A stretch of 13,486 nucleotides of DNA from a bacterium. Its GTDB lineage: Bacteria > Bacillota > Clostridia > Christensenellales > CAG-138. Where the stretch lies: positions 1-13,486 of the forward strand of contig JAQXRK010000144.1 of the NCBI GenBank assembly GCA_029218485.1, in the 5' to 3' direction. Position 1 is the stretch's first letter. Every line of letters begins with the position of its first letter. Both the position numbers and the translations under genes were made by a program. Shown in pieces: positions 5,931-13,486 of this stretch. The notes beneath the pieces are model-generated. The model saw only the letters and a program-made list of their open reading frames with translations. It searched no databases and had not been told where the DNA came from.

Positions 5931-8900
5931 CGCGCTTGACGCCGAGCGTTACGGTTTCGCCGTTGATGTTCCACTCCTTGACGTATCCGACCGGCGTGCC
6001 GGCGATCAGGGCGTCGCCGAGCACATCGGCAAGCACTGCCGAGCCGAACTTGCCGAGGATGCGCCGGATCTTCTCGCTGCCGGTATGGCTGAGCACGATG
6101 TGGTCGGCCACCTCAAAGCCCGCCTCCTTGCGCATGGTCTGCACCTTGGAGACGATCTCGCGCACGAAGCCCTCCTCGATGAGCTCCTCGGTCAGGTTCG
6201 TATCGAGCACGACGGTCAGGCCATGGTCGCTCTCGCTGACGAGGCCCGCCTTCTGCTGCGTGAAGATCTGCACATCCGCCTCGGCAAGCTCGACCTCCAC
6301 GCCGTCGAGCACGGTGCGGTACACGCCGTTCTCGCGGATGGCGCTGACGACCGCGTCGCCCACGCCTTCGGCGGCGAGGTGCTTGCTGATCGCGCCGAGG
6401 TGCTTGCCGTAGCGCGGCCCGAGCGTTCGAAGCTGCGGCTTGACCTGATAGGACAGCAGGTTCGACACATCGGGGATGCACTCGACCGCCTTGACGTTCA
6501 GCTCCTCCGCGATGATGGACAAAAAGCCCTCGGAGAGCGGCGCGCCCTGCACGTACAGCTTCGGCAGCGGCTGGCGGATCTTCTGGTTCGCGGTGCTGCG
6601 CGCGCTGCGGCTGAGCGTCACGATGTCGAGCACGCGCTCCATGTTCTCCTCGAGCTCGGCGTCCACAAAGCTCGCGTCATACGCCGGGAAGTCGCACAGG
6701 TGCACGGAGAGCGGCGCCTGCGCATCGACCGTGCGCACGATGTTCTGATAGATGCTCTCGGTCATGAACGGCAGGAACGGCGCGCTGATGAGCGTGAGCG
6801 TCTTGAGCGCGGTATAGAGCGTCATGTAGGCCGCTTCCTTGTCCGGCGTCATGTCCTTGCCCCAGTAGCGCTCGCGGCAGCGGCGCACATACCAGTTGGA
6901 CAGCTCGTCCACAAACCGCTGCAGGGCGCGGCCCGCCTCGGTGATGCGCAGCGCCTCGAGGTGCTCGTCCACCGTTTTGACGAGGGTGTTGAGCCTCGAG
7001 AGCAGGAACCGGTCCATCTCGGAGAGGTTCTCGCGCACGAGGGTGTGCTTTGTCGGGTCGAACCCGTCGATATCGGCATACAGCACATAGAACGCATAGG
7101 TGTTCCAGAACGTGCCCATGAACTTCCGCTGCGCTTCGGAAACGGCGTCCGCGCTGAAGCGGCTCGGCAGCCACGGCATGGAGCCGGTGTAGAAGTACCA
7201 GCGCACCGCATCCGCGCCCTGCTTGTCGAGCACCGACCATGGATCGACCACGTTGCCGAGGTGCTTACTCATCTTGCGGCCGTCCTTGTCCTGCACATGG
7301 CCGAGCACCAGACAGTTCTGGAACGACGGCACATCGAACAGGCAGGTCGAGATGGCCAGCAGCGTATAGAACCAGCCGCGCGTCTGGTCGATGGCCTCGC
7401 TGATGAAGTCGGCCGGATAGCGGCGCTCGAACGCTTCCTTGTTTTCAAACGGATAGTGCCACTGCGCAAACGGCATGGAGCCGGAGTCGAACCAGCAGTC
7501 GAGCACGGCGCTCTCGCGCTTCATGACCCTGCCGCATTCGGGGCAGATGACCTCGACCTGATCGATATAGGGCTTGTGCAGCTCGATATCGTCCGGACAG
7601 TTGCGGCTCATGGCCTTCAGCTCGGCGCGGCTGCCGATGACATGGGTGTGGCCGCACTCGCACGTCCAGACCGGCAGCGGCGTGCCCCAGTAGCGCTCGC
7701 GGCTGATGCCCCAGTCGATAACGTTCTCAAGGAAGTTGCCCATGCGGCCCTCCTTGATGGTCTCGGGGATCCAGTTGATCGAGCGGTTGAACGCGATCAG
7801 CTTGTCCTTGACCGCGGTCATCTTGATGAACCAGCTCTCGCGGGCATAGTAGATCAGCGGCGTGTCGCAGCGCCAGCAGAACGGATAGCTGTGCTCAAAC
7901 GGCAGCGCGGCAAACAGCTTGCCGCTCTCCTCGAGCGCGGCAAGGATCGGCTTGTCGGCCTCCTTGACGAACAGGCCGTCCCACGGCGTGCCGCCGCACA
8001 GGTGGCCGCTCGTATCGACGAGCTGCAGGAACGGCAGCTCCCATTCCCGGCCGACGCGGCTGTCGTCCTCGCCGAACGCGGGCGCGATGTGGACGACGCC
8101 CGTACCATCGGTCAGGGTGACATAATCGTCGGAGACGACGCGGTAGCCCTTCCTGCCGCCGAAGCTGACCGGCAGGTCGAACAGCGGCTCATATTCCGTG
8201 CCGACGAGCGCGCTGCCGTCGAACCGGCTGAGGATCTCCGCATCCTCGCCCAGCACGGAGGCGACGAGCGCTTCCGCCATGATGTAGACGCGGTTGTCCG
8301 CGGCGCGCACGCGCACATACGTTTCGTTGGCGTTCACGCACAGCGCAACGTTCGAGGGCAGCGTCCACGGCGTGGTCGTCCACGCGAGGATGGCGACGTC
8401 CGGCTCGTCCTTCAGGAAGAAGCGCGCGATGGCGGACGTCTCCTTCACGTCCTTATAGCCCTGTGCGACCTCATGGCTCGAGAGCGCGGTGCCGCAGCGC
8501 GGGCAGTACGGGACGATCTTATAGCCCTTGTAGAGCAGGCCCTTCTCGTAGATGGTCTTGAGCGCCCACCACTCGGACTCGATATAGTTGTCGTCGTAGG
8601 TGACGTACGGGTCCTCCATATCCGCCCAGTAGCCCACGCGGTCGGACATGTGCTCCCACTCGCTCTTGTATTTCCAGACGGATTTTTTGCACTCCTTGAT
8701 GAACGGCTCGACGCCGTATTCCTCGATCTGCTCCTTGCCGTCGAGCCCCAGCAGCTTTTCCACCTCCAGCTCGACCGGCAGGCCATGCGTGTCCCAGCCC
8801 GCCTTGCGCAGCACATCGTAGCCCTTCATCGTGCGGTAGCGCGGGATGATGTCCTTGATGCAGCGGGTGAGGATATGGCCGATATGCGGCTTGCCGTTCG

Positions 8901-9048
8901 CCGTCGGCGGGCCGTCGTAGAACGTATAGGCGGGCGCGCCCTTGCGCAGCTCGACGCTCTTTTCAAACACCCGGTTTTCCTTCCAGAATGCCAGCACTTC
9001 CTTTTCGCGCGGCAGGAAGTTGAGGTCGGTTTCTACCTTTTTGTACAT
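5926..9048 (-). CDS. ileS: isoleucyl-tRNA synthetase, long (type 2, IleS2-like) form
   Basis: This encodes IleRS, 1040 residues, which charges tRNA-Ile with isoleucine in the cytoplasm. The class I signatures are intact: HIGH in GKPHIGHIL (55-58) and KMSKH (592-596). GWDTHGLPVE is at 84-93. The CP1 editing domain shows WTTTPWTLPSN (223-233) and HIAPAFGEDD. Cys pairs occur in YCPRCG (182/185), WTCECG (about 460) and CPECG (about 500). WFDSGSMPFAQW and DQTRGWFYTL are standard family blocks. The length and the tRNA-binding C-terminus match the long IleS2 class rather than the roughly 920-residue IleS1 class. I use the ATG at 9048 because AAAGGA lies 8 bases before it; the ATG at 9057 abuts the SD. 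A T-box riboswitch controls it. A 1,000-codon antisense open frame is a composition artefact. Confidence 0.97.
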   Translation of the reverse strand: MYKKVETDLNFLPREKEVLAFWKENRVFEKSVELRKGAPAYTFYDGPPTANGKPHIGHILTRCIKDIIPRYRTMKGYDVLRKAGWDTHGLPVELEVEKLLGLDGKEQIEEYGVEPFIKECKKSVWKYKSEWEHMSDRVGYWADMEDPYVTYDDNYIESEWWALKTIYEKGLLYKGYKIVPYCPRCGTALSSHEVAQGYKDVKETSAIARFFLKDEPDVAILAWTTTPWTLPSNVALCVNANETYVRVRAADNRVYIMAEALVASVLGEDAEILSRFDGSALVGTEYEPLFDLPVSFGGRKGYRVVSDDYVTLTDGTGVVHIAPAFGEDDSRVGREWELPFLQLVDTSGHLCGGTPWDGLFVKEADKPILAALEESGKLFAALPFEHSYPFCWRCDTPLIYYARESWFIKMTAVKDKLIAFNRSINWIPETIKEGRMGNFLENVIDWGISRERYWGTPLPVWTCECGHTHVIGSRAELKAMSRNCPDDIELHKPYIDQVEVICPECGRVMKRESAVLDCWFDSGSMPFAQWHYPFENKEAFERRYPADFISEAIDQTRGWFYTLLAISTCLFDVPSFQNCLVLGHVQDKDGRKMSKHLGNVVDPWSVLDKQGADAVRWYFYTGSMPWLPSRFSADAVSEAQRKFMGTFWNTYAFYVLYADIDGFDPTKHTLVRENLSEMDRFLLSRLNTLVKTVDEHLEALRITEAGRALQRFVDELSNWYVRRCRERYWGKDMTPDKEAAYMTLYTALKTLTLISAPFLPFMTESIYQNIVRTVDAQAPLSVHLCDFPAYDASFVDAELEENMERVLDIVTLSRSARSTANQKIRQPLPKLYVQGAPLSEGFLSIIAEELNVKAVECIPDVSNLLSYQVKPQLRTLGPRYGKHLGAISKHLAAEGVGDAVVSAIRENGVYRTVLDGVEVELAEADVQIFTQQKAGLVSESDHGLTVVLDTNLTEELIEEGFVREIVSKVQTMRKEAGFEVADHIVLSHTGSEKIRRILGKFGSAVLADVLGDALIAGTPVGYVKEWNINGETVTLGVKRV

Positions 9049-9077
9049 GATGTCCATCCTTTCTTACGTTTCCAGAC

Positions 9078-9108
9078 AAAAAAACCGTCCCGCATGTGTT
9101 CGGGACGG
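9078..9108 (-). terminator. regulated terminator of the ileS T-box
   Basis: On the minus strand CCGTCCCG (9108-9101), an 8-base loop, CGGGACGG (9092-9085) and seven T (9084-9078) form a textbook intrinsic terminator, directly after the T-box motif and about 30 bases before the ileS start. It should form when tRNA-Ile is charged. Confidence 0.92.
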
Positions 9109-9329
9109 AATGATTCCGCGGTACCACCCGAGTTGGCATGGCGCTGCATGCCCGCTCCAAGCTCCCTGTAACGTGAGAACCACGTCGCCGCTTACGCAGG
9201 GCGAAACCGCCCCTTCACCGGCGCGCTCACGGGTGATGTTCCGGCAGGGCCTCCCACCGCCGCCTTGCACCAAATGGCGGCTCTCTCCGGGTGGGCGCAT
9301 GCCCGCGTACTGTCCCGATCAACGCTTTC
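9078..9329 (-). promoter_or_regulatory. T-box riboswitch specific for tRNA-Ile, upstream of ileS
   Basis: The leader has the full T-box layout. Stem I carries an AGAGAG bulge (9286-9281) and a distal loop with GGTGCAA (9271-9265). The likely specifier triplet ATC, an isoleucine codon, is at 9237-9235 in GGAACATCACCCG. The T-box proper CGGGTGGTACCGCGG (9130-9116) contains TGGT, which pairs with an ACCA tRNA 3' end; tRNA-Ile has A as discriminator. The antiterminator overlaps the terminator stem. Uncharged tRNA-Ile should stabilise antitermination and switch ileS on when isoleucine is short. The 5' end is inferred from the promoter at 9336-9364. Confidence 0.95.
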
Positions 9330-9335
9330 CCAAGC

Positions 9336-9364
9336 ATTATATCGGGTTTGCCCGCGTTTGTAAA
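9336..9364 (-). promoter_or_regulatory. strong sigma-A promoter of the ileS T-box leader
   Basis: The minus strand has TTTACA (9364-9359), exactly 17 bases, then a perfect TATAAT (9341-9336). The predicted start near 9329 leads straight into T-box stem I. Confidence 0.88.
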
Positions 9365-9444
9365 GCGCCCGGCGCGCGCTCAGCCCCGTTTCCGGCAAAA
9401 AAATTGCCGCGCCGGGCCGGTGCGGGACAGAGGATTGTAGTATG

Positions 9445-9770
9445 GGAGCGCGTGCGATTAGAGAGGGGGGGTGCGGGACGGCGCTCCGCGTGGGCATGGG
9501 AACGGGCGCGGCTGGAGAGGGGGCGGGATGCAGCATGGCGCTCTGCATAGGCACGGGAACGGGCGCGGGTCGTGGGGGAACCGTTGGCGGTTGGATTGGA
9601 AACGGGCTTGCGGCTGCGTGATGGCGCTCTGCGTAGGCACGGGAGCGGGCGCGGGTGAAGAGGGGGGCAGGACGGCGCTCCGCATGGGCATGGAAGCGGG
9701 CGCGGCTGAAGAGGGAGCGGTTGCGATTGCGGGCGCGGTTGCAGCTTGCGGGCGCGGGTCGCGGGGGAAC
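9445..9770. repeat. 51-57-bp GC-rich tandem repeat array between the SDR gene and ileS
   Basis: Four clear copies of a unit start at GGCGCTC at 9480, 9537, 9623 and 9674, with spacing 57, 86 and 51 bp. Copies 1 and 4 share GCGCTCCGC and GGGCATGG; copies 2 and 3 share GCGCTCTGC and TAGGCACGGG. All continue into a G-rich GCGGGCGCGG block. Degenerate half-units flank the array, and the long interval holds an insertion of about 30 bp. Long open frames cross it on the minus strand, but they lack SDs and read as low-complexity Pro/Arg/Ala, so I do not call a gene. This accounts for most of the 478-bp gap between 9365 and 9842. Confidence 0.8.
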
Positions 9771-9784
9771 CGGCGGGGCGACGG

Positions 9785-9810
9785 AAAAGCCGCCCGAAAC
9801 CGGGCGGCTT
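9785..9810 (-). terminator. intrinsic terminator of the SDR/epimerase gene
   Basis: On the minus strand AAGCCGCCCG (9810-9801 side), loop GTTT and CGGGCGGCTT form a perfect 10-bp stem that runs into TTTT (9788-9785), 32 bases after the gene's stop codon. Confidence 0.85.
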
Positions 9811-9842
9811 GTCCACAGGGTAGGATGGGATTGGGGGGATAG

Positions 9843-10883
9843 CTATTTCATCAGCAGCAGCGGCGTCTTCTTCCATTTGATGCGCCCTTGCCCCGCGAGC
9901 GACAACACCGTGTCGCGCAGCGTGGTGCGCATATCGCGCGCATGGTAGCCCAGATCGCGCCGGGCCTTCGCGCAGGAGAAGCGGCCGTTGGCTGTTAATG
10001 TAAACAGGGAGTAGCGCGTAAACAGCGGCGCCTCGCCGCGGATGCGGTAAAACAGCTCCGCGAACGGCGCGGACAGGCGCGCCAGCCACATCGGCAGGAT
10101 GGTGGAGATCTTTTTGCGCCCGGTGATCTCATGTAGCATGGCGAGCAGGCGCTTGATGTCGAAATAGCCGCCGCCCAGGATATAGCATTCGCCCCGGTGG
10201 CCGCGCTCGGCCGCGGAGATCGTGCCCTCGGCGACGTCCCGCACATCCACAAAGTCGTAGCCGCCCTCCACACAGGCGACCAGGCTGCCGTTGAGATAGC
10301 TCTCGATCAGCTGGGTCATGTGTCCCCTGCCGTAATCGTTCGGGCCGATGATGCCAGAGGGCTGGACCACGGTGGCGTTGAGCCCGCTGTGCGCCGCGTC
10401 CAGCACGAGCTGCGTGGCCGCCGCCTTGGACTTTGCATAGGCGCCCTCCACGCTGTCGGGCGAGAACGCATGCACCTCGGTCATCGTGACGCCCTGCGGC
10501 TGCTCGGGAATGGCGTGGACGGAGCTGATGTACACCAGCTTTTTCACGCTGTGCTCGCGGCAGAGGGCGATGACGTTCCGCGTGCCGCCGACATTGACCT
10601 CCTCCACCTGCTTGAGATGGTAGGAACCGATGTTGATGAGCCCGGCCGTGTGGATGAGGATCACATCCGTATCCGGCGCGACGCCGTAAAAGAGCGGCTC
10701 CATCGTCTCCGGCCTGCGCACATCGCCGCGCACGATCGAGATGCCCGTGCCATAGAGCATTGTCACATCCTCGTTCTCGCGCGCGAGCCCGCGCACCTGT
10801 TCGCCGCGGTCGAGCAGGAGCCGCGCAATGTTGTTGCCGACATGGCCGCCCACGCCGGTGATGATAAACAGCCTATTTGGCAC
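9843..10883 (-). CDS. NAD(P)-dependent epimerase / extended short-chain dehydrogenase
   Basis: This 346-residue protein is an extended SDR. It has an N-terminal Rossmann fold with TGVGGHVG (G10, G13, G16), RGDVRRPE (52-59) for cofactor binding, and the catalytic set S120/S121 in VYISSVHA with Y149-x-x-x-K153 in YAKSK. Family blocks VNVGGTRNVI, QPSGIIGPNDYG and YDFVDVRDVAEG place it near the NAD-dependent epimerase, 3-beta-HSD and dihydroflavonol-reductase-like group. The exact substrate cannot be inferred. The start is a GTG at 10883, eight bases after AAAGGAGG; the frame stays open 30 codons further but without an SD. A basic stretch in the C-terminal third (about 245-320), including WLARLSAPFAELFYRIRG, may contact membranes. 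It is a single gene between its own terminator and that of hppA. Confidence 0.9.
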   Translation of the reverse strand: MPNRLFIITGVGGHVGNNIARLLLDRGEQVRGLARENEDVTMLYGTGISIVRGDVRRPETMEPLFYGVAPDTDVILIHTAGLINIGSYHLKQVEEVNVGGTRNVIALCREHSVKKLVYISSVHAIPEQPQGVTMTEVHAFSPDSVEGAYAKSKAAATQLVLDAAHSGLNATVVQPSGIIGPNDYGRGHMTQLIESYLNGSLVACVEGGYDFVDVRDVAEGTISAAERGHRGECYILGGGYFDIKRLLAMLHEITGRKKISTILPMWLARLSAPFAELFYRIRGEAPLFTRYSLFTLTANGRFSCAKARRDLGYHARDMRTTLRDTVLSLAGQGRIKWKKTPLLLMK

Positions 10884-11189
10884 GATTGCCGCCTCCTTTG
10901 CGCGCGTCCGGATACTGGTTCGGATGTATGCCGCCTGAAAAATTCTCGATCCCCGAAACGGGTTCCCGTACAAAAGGATGATAATACCGACTGCTCTTTG
11001 GGATGGGGGGAAAACGGGGTACGGCGTTCTGCACGCCGTATGGACGGAAACCCGCTCCGGTTATCTTTAGCATACCGGAAAATTGTTAAAAAACCATTAC
11101 GCGAGTTCGTCAATTCTGCGACATTTTTGTGGAGAGGAGAGCGCGGTGAGGAGGTCTTTGCCGCGGCCGCGGCAGGCCGCGCGCCCGCC
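10884..11189 (-). other. leader region of the SDR gene, no gene seen
   Basis: This gap holds a perfect 8-bp hairpin TACGGCGT/ACGCCGTA with a 5-base loop (11020-11040). A smaller ACGGG/CCCGT pairing lies near 10961-10972, and a CCGCGGCCGCGG palindrome is at 11161-11172. TTGACG on the minus strand (11113-11108) could be a -35, but the best -10 options (TTTAAC, or TATGCT further on) fit poorly, so the promoter is uncertain. Short open frames on both strands lack SDs. The SD of the SDR gene is at 10899-10892. Confidence 0.45.
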
Positions 11190-11224
11190 AAAAAAGAAGG
11201 GGCGGGAGCCCGAGGACTCCCGCC
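11190..11224 (-). terminator. intrinsic terminator of hppA
   Basis: On the minus strand GGCGGGAG (11224-11217), an 8-base loop, CTCCCGCC (11208-11201), then CCTTC and six T (11195-11190), about 35 bases after the hppA stop. It isolates hppA from the downstream SDR gene. Confidence 0.88.
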
Positions 11225-11257
11225 GAATGTCATGAAGATTGTTGTTTTGCGGACGGA

Positions 11258-13378
11258 TTAACCGAACAGCGTGAAGTGCGCGAACACGGAGGCCAGCGTG
11301 TTGGCGACGGTGGACATCATCTTGATGAAGATATCCAGCGCAACGCCGACAACGTCCTTGCGGGTATCGCCCACGGTGTCGCCGGTGACGGCCGCCTTGT
11401 GCGCGGCGGAACCCTTGCCGTGGCCCGCGAGCGCGCCGCTCTCAATGTACTTCTTCGCGTTATCGAACGCACCGCCGGAGTTGCCCATGAACAGCGCGCG
11501 CGGGATGGCGCAGATCGTAGCGCCGACCAGGATGCCGCCGACGAACTCGACGCCGAACACGAAGCCGCCCACGATCGGGATCAGCAGCGCCAGCATGGAG
11601 GGAACGAGCATCTTCTTGAGCGCCTGACGCGCAGCCATTTCGATGCACTTGTTGTAATCCGGATGCACCTTGCCCTCGAGCACGCCGGGCACGGAGAGCT
11701 GCCGGTCGCCCTCGTCCGCCATGAGGCGGGCGGATTCAATGGTGTTGTCCGTCAGCAGCGCGGAGAAGTACTCGATCAGCGCGCCGCCGATGATGCCGCC
11801 GGAGACGACGACGAAGGACGCGATGTTCAGGATCGGCTCGGCGTTGACGGCGGTGTAGTTGCCGACGTACGCCACGATCAGGGAGACGGTTGCAAACGCG
11901 GCGGAGCCGATGGCAAAGCCCTTGCCGATGGCCGCGGTCGTGTTGCCGACGGAGTCGAGCTTATCGGTGATGACGCGGACATCCGCATCGAGGTGGCAGG
12001 ATTCTGCGAGGCCGCCCGCGTTATCGGCGATCGGGCCGAACGCGTCGATGGAGACGGTGGTGCCGACGAAGGCCAGCATGCCGAGCGCCGCCATGGCGAT
12101 GCCGTACGTGCCGCACAGGAAGCCGGAGAGGAACAGCGCGATACCGATGATCAGGATCGGCAGCAGGCAGGAGCGGGAGCCGACGGCGTCGCCCTTGGTG
12201 ATGACGAACGCTTCGCCCTCGGGCGCGATCTCCGCGATGTTGCGGGTCGGTTTGAAGTCAGCGCTGGTGTAGTACTCGGTGATGGAGCCGATGGCAACGC
12301 CGCTGATGATGCCCAGCACGCTGCACAGCCACGGGGTGATCCAGCCGAAGCGGAACGCATCGTACAGCGGGACGTCCTTAAAGATCACATAGCAGGCGAC
12401 CAGACCCAGCACGAGCGTCAGGCCGGCGGAGATGTAGGTTGCAAGGTTCAGCTCCTTGGACGGGTTGCTGCCCATCTTGCGCAGCGCGGCGGAGCCAAGG
12501 CCGATGAGGCAGCCGACCAGGCCGCAGCCGGCCAGCACGATCGGGAACAGGCAGGTGGCGGAGAACGTTGCGCCCGTCACAGCCTCGGAGGCGTTCTGGA
12601 ACAGGGTGACCGCGATCATCAGACCGGCGGACATGGTAGCCACAAAGCTCTCGAGCAGGTCGGAGCAGTTGCCGGCGATATCGTTGACGTTGTCGCCGAT
12701 GAAGTCCGCAACCACGTTCGGGACGCGGCTGTCGTCCTCGGGCATGTCGTGGCGGATCTTGGCCAGAATATCGGAGGAGATGTCCGCGGCCTTGGTGTAG
12801 TTGCCGCCGGCGACGCGGTTGAACATGGCGACCAGCGAGCAGCCCAGCGAGTAGGTCGAGATGCGCATGATCGACGGATTGCACTTGAGGTTCGCGATGA
12901 GGCCGGTGCTCACGGCTTCGGTGTTGACGCCATCCCAGCAGAGCAGGACGACCACGAGGCCGAGCATACCGAACGCCTGCACGGACAGGCCGCTGATGCT
13001 GCCGCCGCACAGGGCGACCTTCACGGTTTCACCGATGGAGCGCGACTCGCGCGCCTTGTTGGCGGTGCGGACGTTGGCGTAGGTGGCGCTGGTCATGCCG
13101 AGAACGCAGACCGCGCTGCTCATGCACGCGCCGAGCAGGAACGTGATGCCGCTCGTCTTCTCGATGAACAGGCTGAACACCGCCGCAACGACCACAACCA
13201 CGATGGCGATGGTCTTGTACTCGGTCTTCATGAAGGTGTTGGCGCCGCTGCGGATGATGGCTGCCATTTCCACCATTTGCTCGGTGCCCTCGCTCATCTT
13301 CCTGATGCGCAGGAAGTTGAACACCACGTACGCAATTGTCAGAACGATAATTGCCAGGAGAATCAACCAGGATGTCAT
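11258..13378 (-). CDS. hppA: membrane-bound pyrophosphatase, predicted K+-dependent ion pump
   Basis: This 706-residue protein has about 16 hydrophobic segments. HppA enzymes couple PPi hydrolysis to H+ or Na+ export. Catalytic positions are kept: K196, D199, D203, K207 and E214 in the KAAD...PEDD block; D225, D229 and D233; DAFGPIADNAGG (445-456); D639 and K642 in DNAKKYIE; D667, D671, K674 and D675 in GDTVGDTRKD. Flanking residues differ from the usual signatures: DISSDILAKIR replaces DVGADLVGKVE, and GDTRKDVVG replaces GDPxKDTSG. Alanine in GNTTAA (478-483) is the hallmark of K+-dependent members. E243 in SDLLESF matches the gate glutamate of Na+-type pumps, so Na+ transport is likely but unproven. 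The start is 13378, after AGGGAAGAG; the ATG at 13411 has no SD. Confidence 0.95.
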   Translation of the reverse strand: MTSWLILLAIIVLTIAYVVFNFLRIRKMSEGTEQMVEMAAIIRSGANTFMKTEYKTIAIVVVVVAAVFSLFIEKTSGITFLLGACMSSAVCVLGMTSATYANVRTANKARESRSIGETVKVALCGGSISGLSVQAFGMLGLVVVLLCWDGVNTEAVSTGLIANLKCNPSIMRISTYSLGCSLVAMFNRVAGGNYTKAADISSDILAKIRHDMPEDDSRVPNVVADFIGDNVNDIAGNCSDLLESFVATMSAGLMIAVTLFQNASEAVTGATFSATCLFPIVLAGCGLVGCLIGLGSAALRKMGSNPSKELNLATYISAGLTLVLGLVACYVIFKDVPLYDAFRFGWITPWLCSVLGIISGVAIGSITEYYTSADFKPTRNIAEIAPEGEAFVITKGDAVGSRSCLLPILIIGIALFLSGFLCGTYGIAMAALGMLAFVGTTVSIDAFGPIADNAGGLAESCHLDADVRVITDKLDSVGNTTAAIGKGFAIGSAAFATVSLIVAYVGNYTAVNAEPILNIASFVVVSGGIIGGALIEYFSALLTDNTIESARLMADEGDRQLSVPGVLEGKVHPDYNKCIEMAARQALKKMLVPSMLALLIPIVGGFVFGVEFVGGILVGATICAIPRALFMGNSGGAFDNAKKYIESGALAGHGKGSAAHKAAVTGDTVGDTRKDVVGVALDIFIKMMSTVANTLASVFAHFTLFG

Positions 13379-13399
13379 GTACTCTTCCCTTCCCTCTGC

Positions 13400-13418
13400 C
13401 CTGTATATCATATACAGG
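13400..13418. repeat. perfect inverted repeat in the hppA 5' leader
   Basis: CCTGTATA, three bases, TATACAGG: a perfect 8-bp inverted repeat, AT-rich in a GC-rich setting. It lies about 11-30 bases after the predicted hppA transcription start and ends 22 bases before the start codon. It could be a repressor operator or an mRNA 5' stem. Confidence 0.6.
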
Positions 13419-13435
13419 AAACATTTTACCCGACC

Positions 13436-13464
13436 ATTCTACTGAATCACCCGGGAAAAGGCAA
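13436..13464 (-). promoter_or_regulatory. promoter for hppA
   Basis: The minus strand has TTGCCT (13464-13459), a 17-base spacer and TAGAAT (13441-13436; one mismatch to TATAAT). Its start point near 13429 gives a leader of about 50 bases that includes the inverted repeat at 13400-13418. Confidence 0.65.
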
Positions 13465-13486
13465 ACCGGAAAAAGGGATAACAGGC

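Noticed and set aside
5884..9171. A very long plus-strand open frame (1095 codons) antisense to ileS, with similar long frames antisense to tatD, mgtE and the SDR gene (for example 1448-2497, 2904-3815, 10197-11261).
   Set aside because: The sense genes avoid TTA, CTA and TCA codons and are GC-rich at third positions, so the opposite frame stays open by composition. The products resemble no family and their starts lack SD sites.
9337..10089. Minus-strand open frames through the third array, rich in Pro, Arg, Ala and His, which look like a repeat protein.
   Set aside because: They overlap the SDR gene in another frame, cross its terminator and have no SD. One unit interval (86 bp) is not a multiple of three.
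10873..11073. A 66-residue minus-strand open frame in the SDR leader.
   Set aside because: It has no SD, overlaps the SDR start and its SD, and has no recognisable family.

Overview
The window looks like chromosomal DNA from a high-GC member of the Bacillota, most likely an uncultured gut-type Clostridia. The evidence is a T-box riboswitch in front of ileS, strong Shine-Dalgarno sites, sigma-A-type promoters, a CarD-family regulator, MgtE, a DUF554 protein and a membrane-bound pyrophosphatase. The genus assignment is not supported. GC content is high (around 60% or more, judged by eye). The genes are housekeeping and membrane-transport genes, nearly all on the minus strand. I see no rRNA, tRNA, CRISPR array, transposase, integrase or phage gene.

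Layout, left to right. A 69-residue DUF3311-like membrane protein (24-233, -) has its own promoter, and the SD of a further minus-strand gene follows it at the left edge. A GC-rich gene-free stretch contains a 65-bp tandem array (542-757), and the array includes the stop codon of carD (729-1295, -). Then come tatD (1469-2236, -), a second tandem array of 37-38 bp units (2306-2453), and mgtE (2460-3800, -). mgtE is preceded by a structured leader with a candidate 27-codon leader peptide (3821-3904). Back-to-back promoters separate mgtE from the only plus-strand gene, a leucine-carboxyl-methyltransferase-like SAM enzyme (4061-4960). After a terminator comes a DUF554 membrane protein (5085-5765, -) with a hairpin-rich leader. 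Next is ileS (5926-9048, -), behind a complete isoleucine-specific T-box with promoter, ATC specifier, antiterminator motif and terminator. A third tandem array (about 9445-9770) lies beyond the terminator of an NAD(P)-dependent epimerase/SDR gene (9843-10883, -). The window ends with a divergent, predicted K+-dependent pyrophosphatase pump hppA (11258-13378, -), which has its own promoter and terminator.

Most genes appear to be separate transcription units, since nearly every one has its own promoter, terminator or structured leader. The observations most worth following up are: (1) the leader-peptide/hairpin arrangement upstream of the Mg2+ channel gene mgtE; (2) three unrelated minisatellite-like arrays, each sitting at the 3' end of a minus-strand gene; (3) an HppA that keeps its catalytic Asp/Lys set but has altered flanking signature residues; and (4) a CarD homologue without tryptophan. 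I found no convincing multi-gene defence, mobile or biosynthetic system here.
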